Notes under the pieces: generated by a model
Databases searched by the model: none
What the model was told of the DNA's origin: nothing
What the model saw: only the letters and a program-made list of their open reading frames with translations
Assembly: GCA_947455935.1 (NCBI GenBank)
Contig: CANGPV010000014.1
Location: forward strand, 1-32,085
Direction of reading: 5' to 3'
Source of the DNA: Comamonadaceae bacterium
GTDB taxonomy: Bacteria; Pseudomonadota; Gammaproteobacteria; Burkholderiales; Burkholderiaceae_C
Length of the DNA: 32,085 bases
Shown: positions 24,892 to 32,085 of the stretch, one piece after another
Layout of the letters: each line of letters opens with the position of its first letter
How positions within the stretch are numbered: the first letter of the stretch is position 1
Position numbers and translations under genes: made by a program

Positions 24892-27057
24892 TTATTGTGG
24901 CAGGGGAATAGCGGCCAGGGCTTGGAGCAGTCCTTCGGGGCTCAGGACCTCGGACAAGACCTGTGGGGCTTGCTGGGGAGATTGAAGCACATAGACCGGC
25001 ACACCGCTGCGCCCCAAGTGACTCAGGGCTTGGGTGATGGCGGGGTCGCGCCGCGTCCAGTCGGCGCGCAACAGCAGCACTTTTTTGTCGGCAAACGCCT
25101 GCAACACCTGAGGCTTATTCAGGGTGGTTTGTTTGTTGACTTGGCAAGTCACACACCAAGCGGCAGTGAAATCAATGAACACGGTGTGCCCTTGCGCGTG
25201 AGCGGTTTGCACCCGCTCTGGCGACCACGCTTGCCAAGCCCGTGGTGATTTTTCAGGGGCGCTGGCAGAGGATGGGTTGACAGTACTTTCGCTCCATACC
25301 AAGGGGCCCCATGACCACATCCAAAACAGCAACAACCCGCCCCACAGCCCCAGTCCTGACCACCGAAAGACGCCGTTCAAGCCCAAGGCCCACACACAAG
25401 CTGATACCAAGAGCAAAGCCACCAACATCACCGCCATGGCGTCCAAGCTGGTTTGCTGGCCCAAGACCCAGAGCAGCCACACCACCGTGGCCAACATGGG
25501 GAACGCCAGCAACTGGCGCAGTCGCTCCATCCACAACCCTGGGCGTGGCAACCAGCGTGCCCAAGAAGGCACCCAACATAACATCGTGAATGGCAGGGCC
25601 AAGCCCAGTCCCAGCCCCACAAAAATCAGCAAGCCTTGCCAAAGCGGCAAGGTGAGAGCAACGCCCACCGATGCACCCATGAACGGCGCGGTGCAAGGCG
25701 CTGCCACCACCACCGCCAACACCCCCGACAACAAAGCATCGGCCAAGGGGTGACGCACCCATTGCGCAGCCAAGCCACTGCTCCATGTGGCTTGCAGGTT
25801 AAGTAGACCCAGCAGGTTCAAAGCAATCAAGGTAAAGAGCAGGGCCAAGAAAGACACCACCAGCGGTGACTGCAACTGAAACCCCCAACCGAGTTGCTGC
25901 CCCGAAGCCCGCAAAGCCGCGACCAGCAAGGCCAGCACCAACATGCTGGCAACCACACCCACGGCATAGGCCATGCCAATGGCGCGGCGCTGGGCCACGC
26001 TGTTGTGGTGCTGGGTGAGCGACAAGACCTTGATGGCCAATACCGGCAACACACAGGGCATGAGGTTGAGCAACAAGCCACCCAGCAGTGCACCGACCAC
26101 CGCGGCCAACAAAGCCGCGCCACTGGCCGCGTCGCCTGTGGGTTCCACGGTGGTGGGCTGGAGATCGGGCAGGGTGCGTGCAACAGGTGGGCTGTCTGCT
26201 GGCCATGTGCCTTGGAGGGTCACTTCGGTGCGCCAAGCCTGGCGTTGTTCGCCCGTGCCGGTCACGATGAGCAAACCCAGTTGCTTGGGTGAGGTGCTGC
26301 GTAAATTGTGCAAAGGTGCTTGCACCACTAGGTCGCCGCCTTGCCACTGGCCAGTCCGAGGCGACATCCCTAACCCGCTGGCCAGCACCTCGGGCTGTTC
26401 GGGGAATATGTGTACCTCACGGCCTTGCACGCTGGCGGGCATTCCTGCGACTCGCATAGCCACGCCATTGGCTGACACGGTCGCCTTGGAAGCGGGCAGT
26501 GGCTGGGCTTGCGCCGCTAGAAGCGCTTCAAACGCAGCGGTGTGCCCAGCGGTGCTGCTGGGGCTGGGCAGTTGCAATTCAAACTGTCCCTCTTGCGGGA
26601 TGCATTCTTGTTTGCACACCAACCAACTGGCATGGAGTTGAATCTTGACCGTGCTGGACTTGGCCACAAAGCCTTTGTCAATTTGAACAGGCGCTGCCAA
26701 CAAGACTTGGCCTTCAAAGCCGTGGTTGACCATGTCAGCCACAGGAATCATCTGCGGCAGCGGCCACACCGTGTTGCCTGCTTGCAAGCCTTGGGGCAAG
26801 GTCCAATTCAGCTGGGTGGCCAAGCCACTGTCGCCAGGGTTGAGCCAATAGGTGTGCCAGCCGGGTTGGTGGCTCAGCAACAGGCCCAGTGTCAGCGCTT
26901 GACCCGCTTGAACGCCTTGGGGTGCATGGGCCACCAACTCGGCACGCACTTGCGGCGTGGTCACCACGGCGCTGGTGGGCAGCTGGGCAAAGCTGCTGCC
27001 CAAGCACAGACTGAATAAGGCAAATAAACGAAGCAAGTAGTCACGCATACGGCCCAT
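24892..27057 (-). CDS. dsbD: Thiol:disulfide interchange protein DsbD family (ScsB-like), membrane electron carrier
   Basis: About 721 residues from the ATG at 27057. The frame is open further upstream, but only a start here or at 27048 gives a proper signal peptide ([21 protein letters not shown]), and AAGGG lies about ten bases before 27057. Three parts are seen: a periplasmic N-terminal domain with Cys148 and Cys152 (VCKQEC), an eight-helix membrane domain with the paired Cys335 (MPCVLP) and Cys455 (APCTAP), and a C-terminal thioredoxin domain with CVTC at about 635-638. All three redox pairs are present, so it should carry electrons from cytoplasmic thioredoxin to periplasmic partners. 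It is divergent from the creatininase gene by 18 bases. Confidence 0.9.
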   Translation of the reverse strand: MGRMRDYLLRLFALFSLCLGSSFAQLPTSAVVTTPQVRAELVAHAPQGVQAGQALTLGLLLSHQPGWHTYWLNPGDSGLATQLNWTLPQGLQAGNTVWPLPQMIPVADMVNHGFEGQVLLAAPVQIDKGFVAKSSTVKIQLHASWLVCKQECIPQEGQFELQLPSPSSTAGHTAAFEALLAAQAQPLPASKATVSANGVAMRVAGMPASVQGREVHIFPEQPEVLASGLGMSPRTGQWQGGDLVVQAPLHNLRSTSPKQLGLLIVTGTGEQRQAWRTEVTLQGTWPADSPPVARTLPDLQPTTVEPTGDAASGAALLAAVVGALLGGLLLNLMPCVLPVLAIKVLSLTQHHNSVAQRRAIGMAYAVGVVASMLVLALLVAALRASGQQLGWGFQLQSPLVVSFLALLFTLIALNLLGLLNLQATWSSGLAAQWVRHPLADALLSGVLAVVVAAPCTAPFMGASVGVALTLPLWQGLLIFVGLGLGLALPFTMLCWVPSWARWLPRPGLWMERLRQLLAFPMLATVVWLLWVLGQQTSLDAMAVMLVALLLVSACVWALGLNGVFRWSGLGLWGGLLLFWMWSWGPLVWSESTVNPSSASAPEKSPRAWQAWSPERVQTAHAQGHTVFIDFTAAWCVTCQVNKQTTLNKPQVLQAFADKKVLLLRADWTRRDPAITQALSHLGRSGVPVYVLQSPQQAPQVLSEVLSPEGLLQALAAIPLPQ

Positions 27058-27075
27058 GTTACCCAAGCCCTTAAG

Positions 27076-27879
27076 ATGCAGCGCATGAAGGTTTTTCCAC
27101 GTTATTGGGCCGATTGCATCAGCAGCGATTTGGCCGAACTCGATGCCCAGCGTGCGGTGGCAGTTTTGCCCTTGGGCGCCACCGAGCAACACGGGCCGCA
27201 TTTACCTTTGTCGGTGGATACCGATTTGGTCAACGCCATGGTCGCTGCGGCGCTGGCGCACTTGGACCCCGCCGATCAGGTGCTGGTCCTGCCCACCCAA
27301 AGCGTGGGCTTGAGTTCAGAGCACATGGCCTACGACGGCACCTTGGGTTTGTCGCCTACTTCGGTCATCGAACAATGGTGCAGCTTGGGTGAATCAGTGG
27401 CTCGGTCGGGCTTGAAAAAACTCTTGCTCTTCAACGCCCATGGCGGCAACGTGGGCTTGATGGACGTGGTGGCACGTCAACTGCGAGGTCATGCGGGCCT
27501 GACGGTGTTCAGTAGCAACTGGTACCAACTGCCCTTGGGCGAAGCTTTGCAAGCCTTTGACGCGCACGAGCAGCGTTTTGGCGTTCATGGGGGCGACATG
27601 GAAACCTCGCTGATGCTGGCGATTGCGCCGCACAAAGTACGCATGGAAGAGGCGCAACACTTTGCCTCAGCGTCCGAGCAGCGCGCCAAAGACTTTGCGT
27701 TGTTGGGCGACGGCAAAAGCGCCAAACTGGGCTGGCATATGCAGGACTACAACTTGCAAGGTGCGGCGGGTCATGCGGCGGCGGCCACGGCCGCCAAGGG
27801 CCAAGCGCTGTTGGACGCCGTGGGTGTGCAACTGGCCACATTGCTGCAAGAGATGCAGCGTTTTGAACCGCTGATTTAG
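27076..27879 (+). CDS. Creatininase-family amidohydrolase
   Basis: 267 residues. The metal-binding motifs are clear: Glu37 and His39 in TEQHGPHLPLSVDTD with Asp48 and Asp50, His122 in NAHGGN, and Glu176 in HGGDMETSLML. The family includes creatinine amidohydrolase, the FAPy deformylase ArfB and MftE-type peptidases. Which reaction applies is not decided by the sequence, and no mycofactocin or riboflavin-type partner genes are nearby. The start may instead be the ATG at 27085. The upstream gap to the divergent dsbD is so short that the promoters must overlap each other or the coding ends. Its stop overlaps the stop of the next gene tail-to-tail. Confidence 0.92.
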   Translation: MQRMKVFPRYWADCISSDLAELDAQRAVAVLPLGATEQHGPHLPLSVDTDLVNAMVAAALAHLDPADQVLVLPTQSVGLSSEHMAYDGTLGLSPTSVIEQWCSLGESVARSGLKKLLLFNAHGGNVGLMDVVARQLRGHAGLTVFSSNWYQLPLGEALQAFDAHEQRFGVHGGDMETSLMLAIAPHKVRMEEAQHFASASEQRAKDFALLGDGKSAKLGWHMQDYNLQGAAGHAAAATAAKGQALLDAVGVQLATLLQEMQRFEPLI

Positions 27880-28547
27880 GTAAAGGTCACCCAATCGCGG
27901 TAGGCGGGTGCGTCCAAATGGTTGATGGTGTTAAAGCTCACCAAGGTGTGGCGCTTCGGTGTGAACACCAGTTCGCTGACCGCCGTGTTGCGAATGCGCA
28001 TGTTCATCTCGATGATGCTCTCAAACGGCGTACCCAACAACGTGCCGACAGCGGTGGAGATGGGGCCGCCGCTGGAGACCATCAACACATCGCCGCTGTG
28101 CTGATCCCGCACATGCGCCAAGGCGTCGTGTATGCCTTGAACAAAATCCTTGAAAGCTGGCATACCCGTGGGCTGAGTCTCGCCTTGCATCCACGCTTGC
28201 AAGCCTTTGCGTAACAAGCCAAAGTGGTGTTTGTACAGCTCGGGCGTGTCGGGCTTGGCCAAGGGTTGCGGATGAACCGCGTGAATCACCGCATGGCTGT
28301 CGTACTCATTGAGTCCGGGCCAGACCAGTGGCGTTAGAGGGGGAAGACCCAGGCCTTGGTGTATGCCTTCAAAGGTTTGACGGTGCCGCTTCAAGCTGCC
28401 CATGAGCACCGCTTCAAACTGCAAGCCGCGCTCACGGAAATAGTCGCCCAAGCGCTGACTTTGCTGATGTCCCAAAGCGGAGAGATTGTCGTAATCGTCG
28501 GCGCCAAACGAGGCCTGACCGTGGCGCACTAAGTAAAGGGTTCCCAT
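27876..28547 (-). CDS. Histidine phosphatase family protein (phosphoglycerate-mutase-like)
   Basis: 223 residues from the ATG at 28547, chosen because it places the RHG catalytic motif at residues 8-10 (LYLVRHGQASFG) as in the family. ATGs at 28556 and 28574 are in frame but would add an unusual N-terminus. The later VSSGGPIS segment stands where the second catalytic His motif of the family is usually found, but the usual His is not obvious there, so activity is uncertain. Family members include phosphoglycerate mutases, SixA-like and cobalamin phosphatases. It follows phzF by 55 bases on the minus strand and ends in a TTAG overlap with the creatininase gene. Confidence 0.85.
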   Translation of the reverse strand: MGTLYLVRHGQASFGADDYDNLSALGHQQSQRLGDYFRERGLQFEAVLMGSLKRHRQTFEGIHQGLGLPPLTPLVWPGLNEYDSHAVIHAVHPQPLAKPDTPELYKHHFGLLRKGLQAWMQGETQPTGMPAFKDFVQGIHDALAHVRDQHSGDVLMVSSGGPISTAVGTLLGTPFESIIEMNMRIRNTAVSELVFTPKRHTLVSFNTINHLDAPAYRDWVTFT

Positions 28548-28602
28548 GCAGGGCATTGTCGCCAATCTCAGCAAGGCATTGGGTCACGCCGGTGACCTTG
28601 GC

Positions 28603-29439
28603 TTAAAGCTGCACTGAACCCTTGATGCAAGTGACAGATTCGCCGCCCACCCAAACTTGGTTTTGCGCGTCGCGGTGTACATACACCCGCCCGGCTCTGG
28701 CCAAACAAGTGCCTTGGCTGGCCACATAACTGTTGGGTGCCAGGCCTGCCCCAATGAGCCACTGCCCCACGGCGGCGTTCAAACTGCCTGTCACGGGGTC
28801 CTCTGCCAGACCGTTGTTGCCAGGAAAAAAAGCACGCACCTCAAACTGCGTCTCGCCTTGGGTGTGGGGGCCCACCACGCCCACATCCAAGCCCTGAAGT
28901 ACGTCAGGGTCGGGTTTCAAGGCCAATACCTGCTCGGCAGAACCCAGCATCACGCCACGCCACTGGGGCCCGTTGTTACACCACGCATGGTGCACGATGT
29001 CTTGACGTGCCACCCCCAAGCCCTTGGCGATCAGCTGCACATCGGCCTCGTCCATGGGACCGCCTCGACGCAAAGGCGGTGCGGCAAACGCCAAGCGTGT
29101 GCCTTGGCGTTGAATGTTGACCAAGCCCACACCGCACTCTTGCACCACATCTCGGCCTTTGGGAACGCCACCCGCTTGTAACCATGCATGGCATGTGCCC
29201 AGTGTGGGGTGTCCGGCGAACGGGAGTTCCCGCCCGGGGCAAAAAATCCGTACCGCGTAGTCGGCTTGCGGGTGGGTGGGCGGCAGCACAAAGGTGGCTT
29301 CCGACAGATTGGTCCAGTCGGTGAAGGCCTGCATGTGCGCAGTGCTCAGGCCCGTTCCATCCATCACCACGGCCAAAGGGTTGCCCAAGTAAGGCACGGT
29401 GGTGAACACATCCACTTGGGCAAAGGGGCGTTGTTTCAT
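28603..29439 (-). CDS. PhzF-family isomerase-like protein
   Basis: 278 residues. VDVFTTVPYLGNPLAVVMDG at the start, the putative catalytic Glu47 in LSEATFVLPP, RELPFAGHPTLGTCHAW and the later EDPVTGSLNAAVGQWL match the two-lobed PhzF fold. PhzF itself isomerises a phenazine precursor, but most chromosomal homologues have no phenazine genes around them and unknown substrates, as here. Start at the ATG 29439; no good Shine-Dalgarno is seen. It is 29 bases after the EamA transporter stop and before the histidine phosphatase, all on the minus strand. Confidence 0.92.
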   Translation of the reverse strand: MKQRPFAQVDVFTTVPYLGNPLAVVMDGTGLSTAHMQAFTDWTNLSEATFVLPPTHPQADYAVRIFCPGRELPFAGHPTLGTCHAWLQAGGVPKGRDVVQECGVGLVNIQRQGTRLAFAAPPLRRGGPMDEADVQLIAKGLGVARQDIVHHAWCNNGPQWRGVMLGSAEQVLALKPDPDVLQGLDVGVVGPHTQGETQFEVRAFFPGNNGLAEDPVTGSLNAAVGQWLIGAGLAPNSYVASQGTCLARAGRVYVHRDAQNQVWVGGESVTCIKGSVQL

Positions 29440-29468
29440 GGAGTTATTGAATAATAAAGTTTAATACT

Positions 29469-30362
29469 TTAACCCTTTTGTACGGGCATTTTGCGGCTGA
29501 TGAAAACGGTCGCCACCACCGCAAGGCCAAAGCCCACGGTGAAGGCGTCCAAGGTTTCGCCTAACACCGGGATGGCGATCAACATACCCAAAAATGGTTG
29601 CAGCAATTGAATTTGACTCACCCGTACCGTGCCGCCCATGGACAAACCTCGGTACCAAGCAAAAAACCCCAGCCACATCGAAAACAAGGACACATAGGCA
29701 AAGCCGGCCCATGCGCTCCAAGGTACAGGGATGGTGGGTTGGCTGAACCACGCCAGCGGTAGAGTCAGGGGAAGGGACATCAGCAATGCCCAGCAAATCA
29801 CTTGCTCAGACCCCAAGGTGTGGGACAGGCGAGAGCCATAGGCATAGCCCACGGCCGCAAGCGCCATGCCGCAGATTAACAACACATCGGCGGCTTGGAT
29901 ATTCACCCCCGTCTGTCCCGAGCGAAGCATGGCAAACACCACCACCAAACCGGTACCGGTGATGGCACACAGCCAAAACCCCCATGAGGGTCGTTGTTTG
30001 TTCAGCAAGGCGCCTAGGGTCGCTGTAGCTAAGGGAAGAACGCCCGTGATCACGCTTGCGTGGGCGGCCTCTACATGGCGCATGGCCAGCGAGGTTAAAA
30101 GTGGGAAACCAAACACCACGCCAATCGCCACCAATGACAAGCTCTTCCATTGCGATGTGCTGGGCCATGAGGCCCGCGTCAGCAGTAAATAGACAAGCGA
30201 CAACACACCCGCCACCACCGCGCGGCCCATGGAAACAAAAAGTCCTGACAGATGGGGGTCTTGAGGGGTACCCACTGCCAAACGGGTGACGGGCAAGGTA
30301 AAGGCAAACAATGTCACGCCAAGCAAGCCAAACCACATACCTTTGCGCTCAGAAGGGGTCAT
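29469..30362 (-). CDS. EamA/DMT-family transporter
   Basis: 297 residues with about ten hydrophobic helices arranged as two EamA repeats. The first repeat shows FVSMGRAVVAGVLSLVYLLL and RHVEAAHASVITGVLPLATA, the second WAGFAYVSLFSMWLGFFAWY and IQLLQPFLGMLIAIPVLGE, which is typical of drug/metabolite transporters exporting amino acids or similar solutes. The substrate is unknown. Its ATG overlaps the uup stop (ATGA), so translation is probably coupled. phzF follows after 29 bases. Confidence 0.93.
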   Translation of the reverse strand: MTPSERKGMWFGLLGVTLFAFTLPVTRLAVGTPQDPHLSGLFVSMGRAVVAGVLSLVYLLLTRASWPSTSQWKSLSLVAIGVVFGFPLLTSLAMRHVEAAHASVITGVLPLATATLGALLNKQRPSWGFWLCAITGTGLVVVFAMLRSGQTGVNIQAADVLLICGMALAAVGYAYGSRLSHTLGSEQVICWALLMSLPLTLPLAWFSQPTIPVPWSAWAGFAYVSLFSMWLGFFAWYRGLSMGGTVRVSQIQLLQPFLGMLIAIPVLGETLDAFTVGFGLAVVATVFISRKMPVQKG

Positions 30363-32085
30363 GCGGGGTTGACGCGTTGGCTCAAAGCCTCCCAGCGCTC
30401 CATGGACTGCAACAATTCCTCGTCAATCTGACTCACCCTGGCGGCTTTGCTGGCTGCGGCTGGCGGGTCGCTGACATACAGGCTGCCATCGGCCAAGGCG
30501 TGATTGAGTTCGTTGTGTTCCTTTTCCAGTTGTTCAATCAAACTGGGCAAGCTGTCGTACTCGCGTTGTTCTTTGAAACTGAGTTTTTTGGCGGCCGGTT
30601 TGGCTGCCGGTGGTGAGACCGTGCCTGCTTTGCCCGCTGACTGAACCGAATGTTGCAGGGTATGACTAGGGGTCTTTGCTACATCTGCAGGTTTGAGGTC
30701 TGCCACTTTTTGCGACCACACCTTGGCCCGGTTCGATTGCAGCAACCAATCTTGTACGCCACCCTCGTATTCGCGCCAATGGGCGTCGCCCTCGTAAGCG
30801 ATGGTGCTGGTCACCACGTTGTCCAAAAACGCCCGGTCGTGGCTGACCAAAAACACCGTGCCCGCATAGTTTTGCAGCAACTCTTCCAGCAGTTCCAGCG
30901 TGTCGATATCCAAATCGTTGGTCGGTTCGTCCAGTACCAGCACATTGGCAGGACGGGCAAACAAGCGTGCCAGCAGCAAGCGGTTGCGCTCGCCGCCCGA
31001 CAAGGTGCGTACCGGTGAATTAGCCCTTGCGGGGGAGAACAAAAAATCACCCAAATAGCTCTTCACATGCTGGCGTTGTGTGCCAATTTCTATCCACTCG
31101 CTGCCCGGGCTGATGAAGTCTTCCAGCGTCGCATCCAAGTCCAATGCGTTGCGCATCTGGTCAAAATACGCCACTTGTAAATTCGCGCCTTGCCGTACCT
31201 TGCCACTGGTTGGCGTCAATTCACCCAAAATCAGTTTGAGCAGCGTGGTTTTACCGGCGCCATTGGGCCCCACCAAGCCAACTTTGTCGCCACGCAGCAA
31301 AGTAGCGCTGAAGTTATTCACCACGACCTTGTCACCAAACACCATGGAGACCTCGCTCAATTCGGCGACGATCTTGCCGCTGGGCAAACCCGCGTCCACG
31401 CTGGCACGGACTTGACCCACGGCGTTGCGTCTGGCCAGTCGTGCGGCACGTAGTTTTTCCAAACGACCAATGCGCGCCACCGAGCGAGTCCGTCTTGCTT
31501 CCACGCCTCTGCGCACCCACACTTCTTCTTGTGCCAGCAGTTTGTCCGCCTTGGCTTGTGTCACAGCTTCGGCAGCCGATTCGGCCTCCTTTAAGAGCAA
31601 ATAGCTTTGAAAATTGCCTTGGTAAGAATACAGATTCCCACGGTCCAACTCGACGATGCGGGTGGATACGCGGTCAAGAAAAGCGCGGTCGTGGGTGATG
31701 ACCACCACGCTGCCTTTGAACTCGATCAACAGGTCTTCTAACCACTGAATACTGTCCAAATCTAAGTGGTTGGTCGGTTCGTCCAGCAGCAGCATGTCGG
31801 GGAGCGTCACCAGCGCTTGCCCAAGGGCTACGCGCTTGCGGATGCCGCCAGACAAACTGCTCACCAAGGCCGTCCCGTCCAGGTGAAGTTTTTGCAAGGT
31901 TTCGGTGACCCGCTGCTCCCAGTTCCAGCCGTCTTGCATTTCGATGGTGTTTTGCAGGGCGTTGAGGTCACCTTCACCCCCAACGTATTGATCAATAACC
32001 GCTATCAAGGGTGCGAGGCCCTCACTCACAGCATCAAACACCTTGAGATCGGGGTTCAATTGGGGCTCTTGGGCCACATAAGCCA
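30359..32085 (-). CDS. uup: ABC-F ATPase Uup, start beyond the right edge
   Basis: The frame runs off the right end of the window (the GTG at 32077 is inside the gene: residues AYVAQEP read through it), so the first Walker A motif is not visible. Seen are the first signature SLSGG with Walker B LLLDEPTNHLDL, the ABC-F linker with the RRGVEARRTRSVARIGRL stretch, then a complete second ATPase with Walker A GPNGAGKT, LSGGERNRLLLARL and VLDEPTNDLDID. A Lys- and Glu-rich coiled coil closes the C-terminus (EYDSLPSLIEQLEKEHNEL), which is the Uup DNA/RNA-binding type of tail. ABC-F proteins act on the ribosome or, for Uup, also in branched-DNA processing. They have no membrane domain. Confidence 0.94.
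   Translation of the reverse strand, partial: AYVAQEPQLNPDLKVFDAVSEGLAPLIAVIDQYVGGEGDLNALQNTIEMQDGWNWEQRVTETLQKLHLDGTALVSSLSGGIRKRVALGQALVTLPDMLLLDEPTNHLDLDSIQWLEDLLIEFKGSVVVITHDRAFLDRVSTRIVELDRGNLYSYQGNFQSYLLLKEAESAAEAVTQAKADKLLAQEEVWVRRGVEARRTRSVARIGRLEKLRAARLARRNAVGQVRASVDAGLPSGKIVAELSEVSMVFGDKVVVNNFSATLLRGDKVGLVGPNGAGKTTLLKLILGELTPTSGKVRQGANLQVAYFDQMRNALDLDATLEDFISPGSEWIEIGTQRQHVKSYLGDFLFSPARANSPVRTLSGGERNRLLLARLFARPANVLVLDEPTNDLDIDTLELLEELLQNYAGTVFLVSHDRAFLDNVVTSTIAYEGDAHWREYEGGVQDWLLQSNRAKVWSQKVADLKPADVAKTPSHTLQHSVQSAGKAGTVSPPAAKPAAKKLSFKEQREYDSLPSLIEQLEKEHNELNHALADGSLYVSDPPAAASKAARVSQIDEELLQSMERWEALSQRVNPA

Noticed and set aside
27058-27201. Earlier start for dsbD adding 48 residues
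   Set aside because: It would bury the signal peptide inside the protein and overlap the divergent creatininase gene.

Overview
The window looks like a chromosomal segment of a beta-proteobacterium, probably Burkholderiales and most likely Comamonadaceae (a Limnohabitans- or Rhodoferax-like freshwater organism). This is inferred from the style of the proteins (HemE, PriA, Rep, Uup, bacterial-type IorAB, TRAP transporter), the compact layout and the high G+C of everything right of about 6.3 kb. Species cannot be fixed from sequence alone. No rRNA, tRNA, CRISPR array or intact insertion sequence was seen.

Left region (1 to about 8.28 kb, + strand) is the end of a surface-polysaccharide (O-antigen or capsule type) locus. 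In order it holds two tandem proteins of unknown function that seem to share a module (the first cut by the window edge), an FkbM-type methyltransferase, a family 2 glycosyltransferase, an SDR-type sugar-nucleotide epimerase, a 225-base gap, a family 4 glycosyltransferase, a dead initiating sugar transferase (shifted N-terminus and an amber codon replacing a conserved Trp), and an intact CapD/WbpM-type membrane sugar-nucleotide dehydratase. The first 6 kb is visibly richer in A/T than the rest, as is usual for exchangeable glycan loci. Two small secreted proteins follow on the same strand: a cupin, then an adhesin-E-like protein starting at a TTG that overlaps the cupin stop.

Middle region (9.2 to 17.4 kb). 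A minus-strand gene set runs iorA-iorB-dctP-dctQ-dctM, pairing an indolepyruvate:ferredoxin oxidoreductase with a tripartite TRAP uptake system. The spacing (4-base overlap, then 62, 9 and 1 bases) suggests one transcript and a role in taking up and oxidising an aryl- or other 2-oxo acid. selD is divergent from iorA and ends tail-to-tail with a TfoX-N protein.

Right region (17.4 to 32.1 kb) is mostly housekeeping. On the minus strand are rep helicase followed by a class II aldolase, separated by two tandem palindromes that also encode the end of Rep. An AEC permease diverges from rep and converges on priA. A 333-base A/T-rich gap with two DnaA-box matches separates priA from dsbD-hemE. A creatininase-family gene diverges from dsbD. 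A minus-strand set uup-eamA-phzF-histidine phosphatase, with uup running off the right edge, completes the window.

Most of the window is ordinary. The least explained items are the unknown protein pair at the left edge, the decayed sugar transferase, the palindrome pair built into the end of rep, the IorAB-TRAP pairing, and the DnaA-box-bearing gap upstream of priA.
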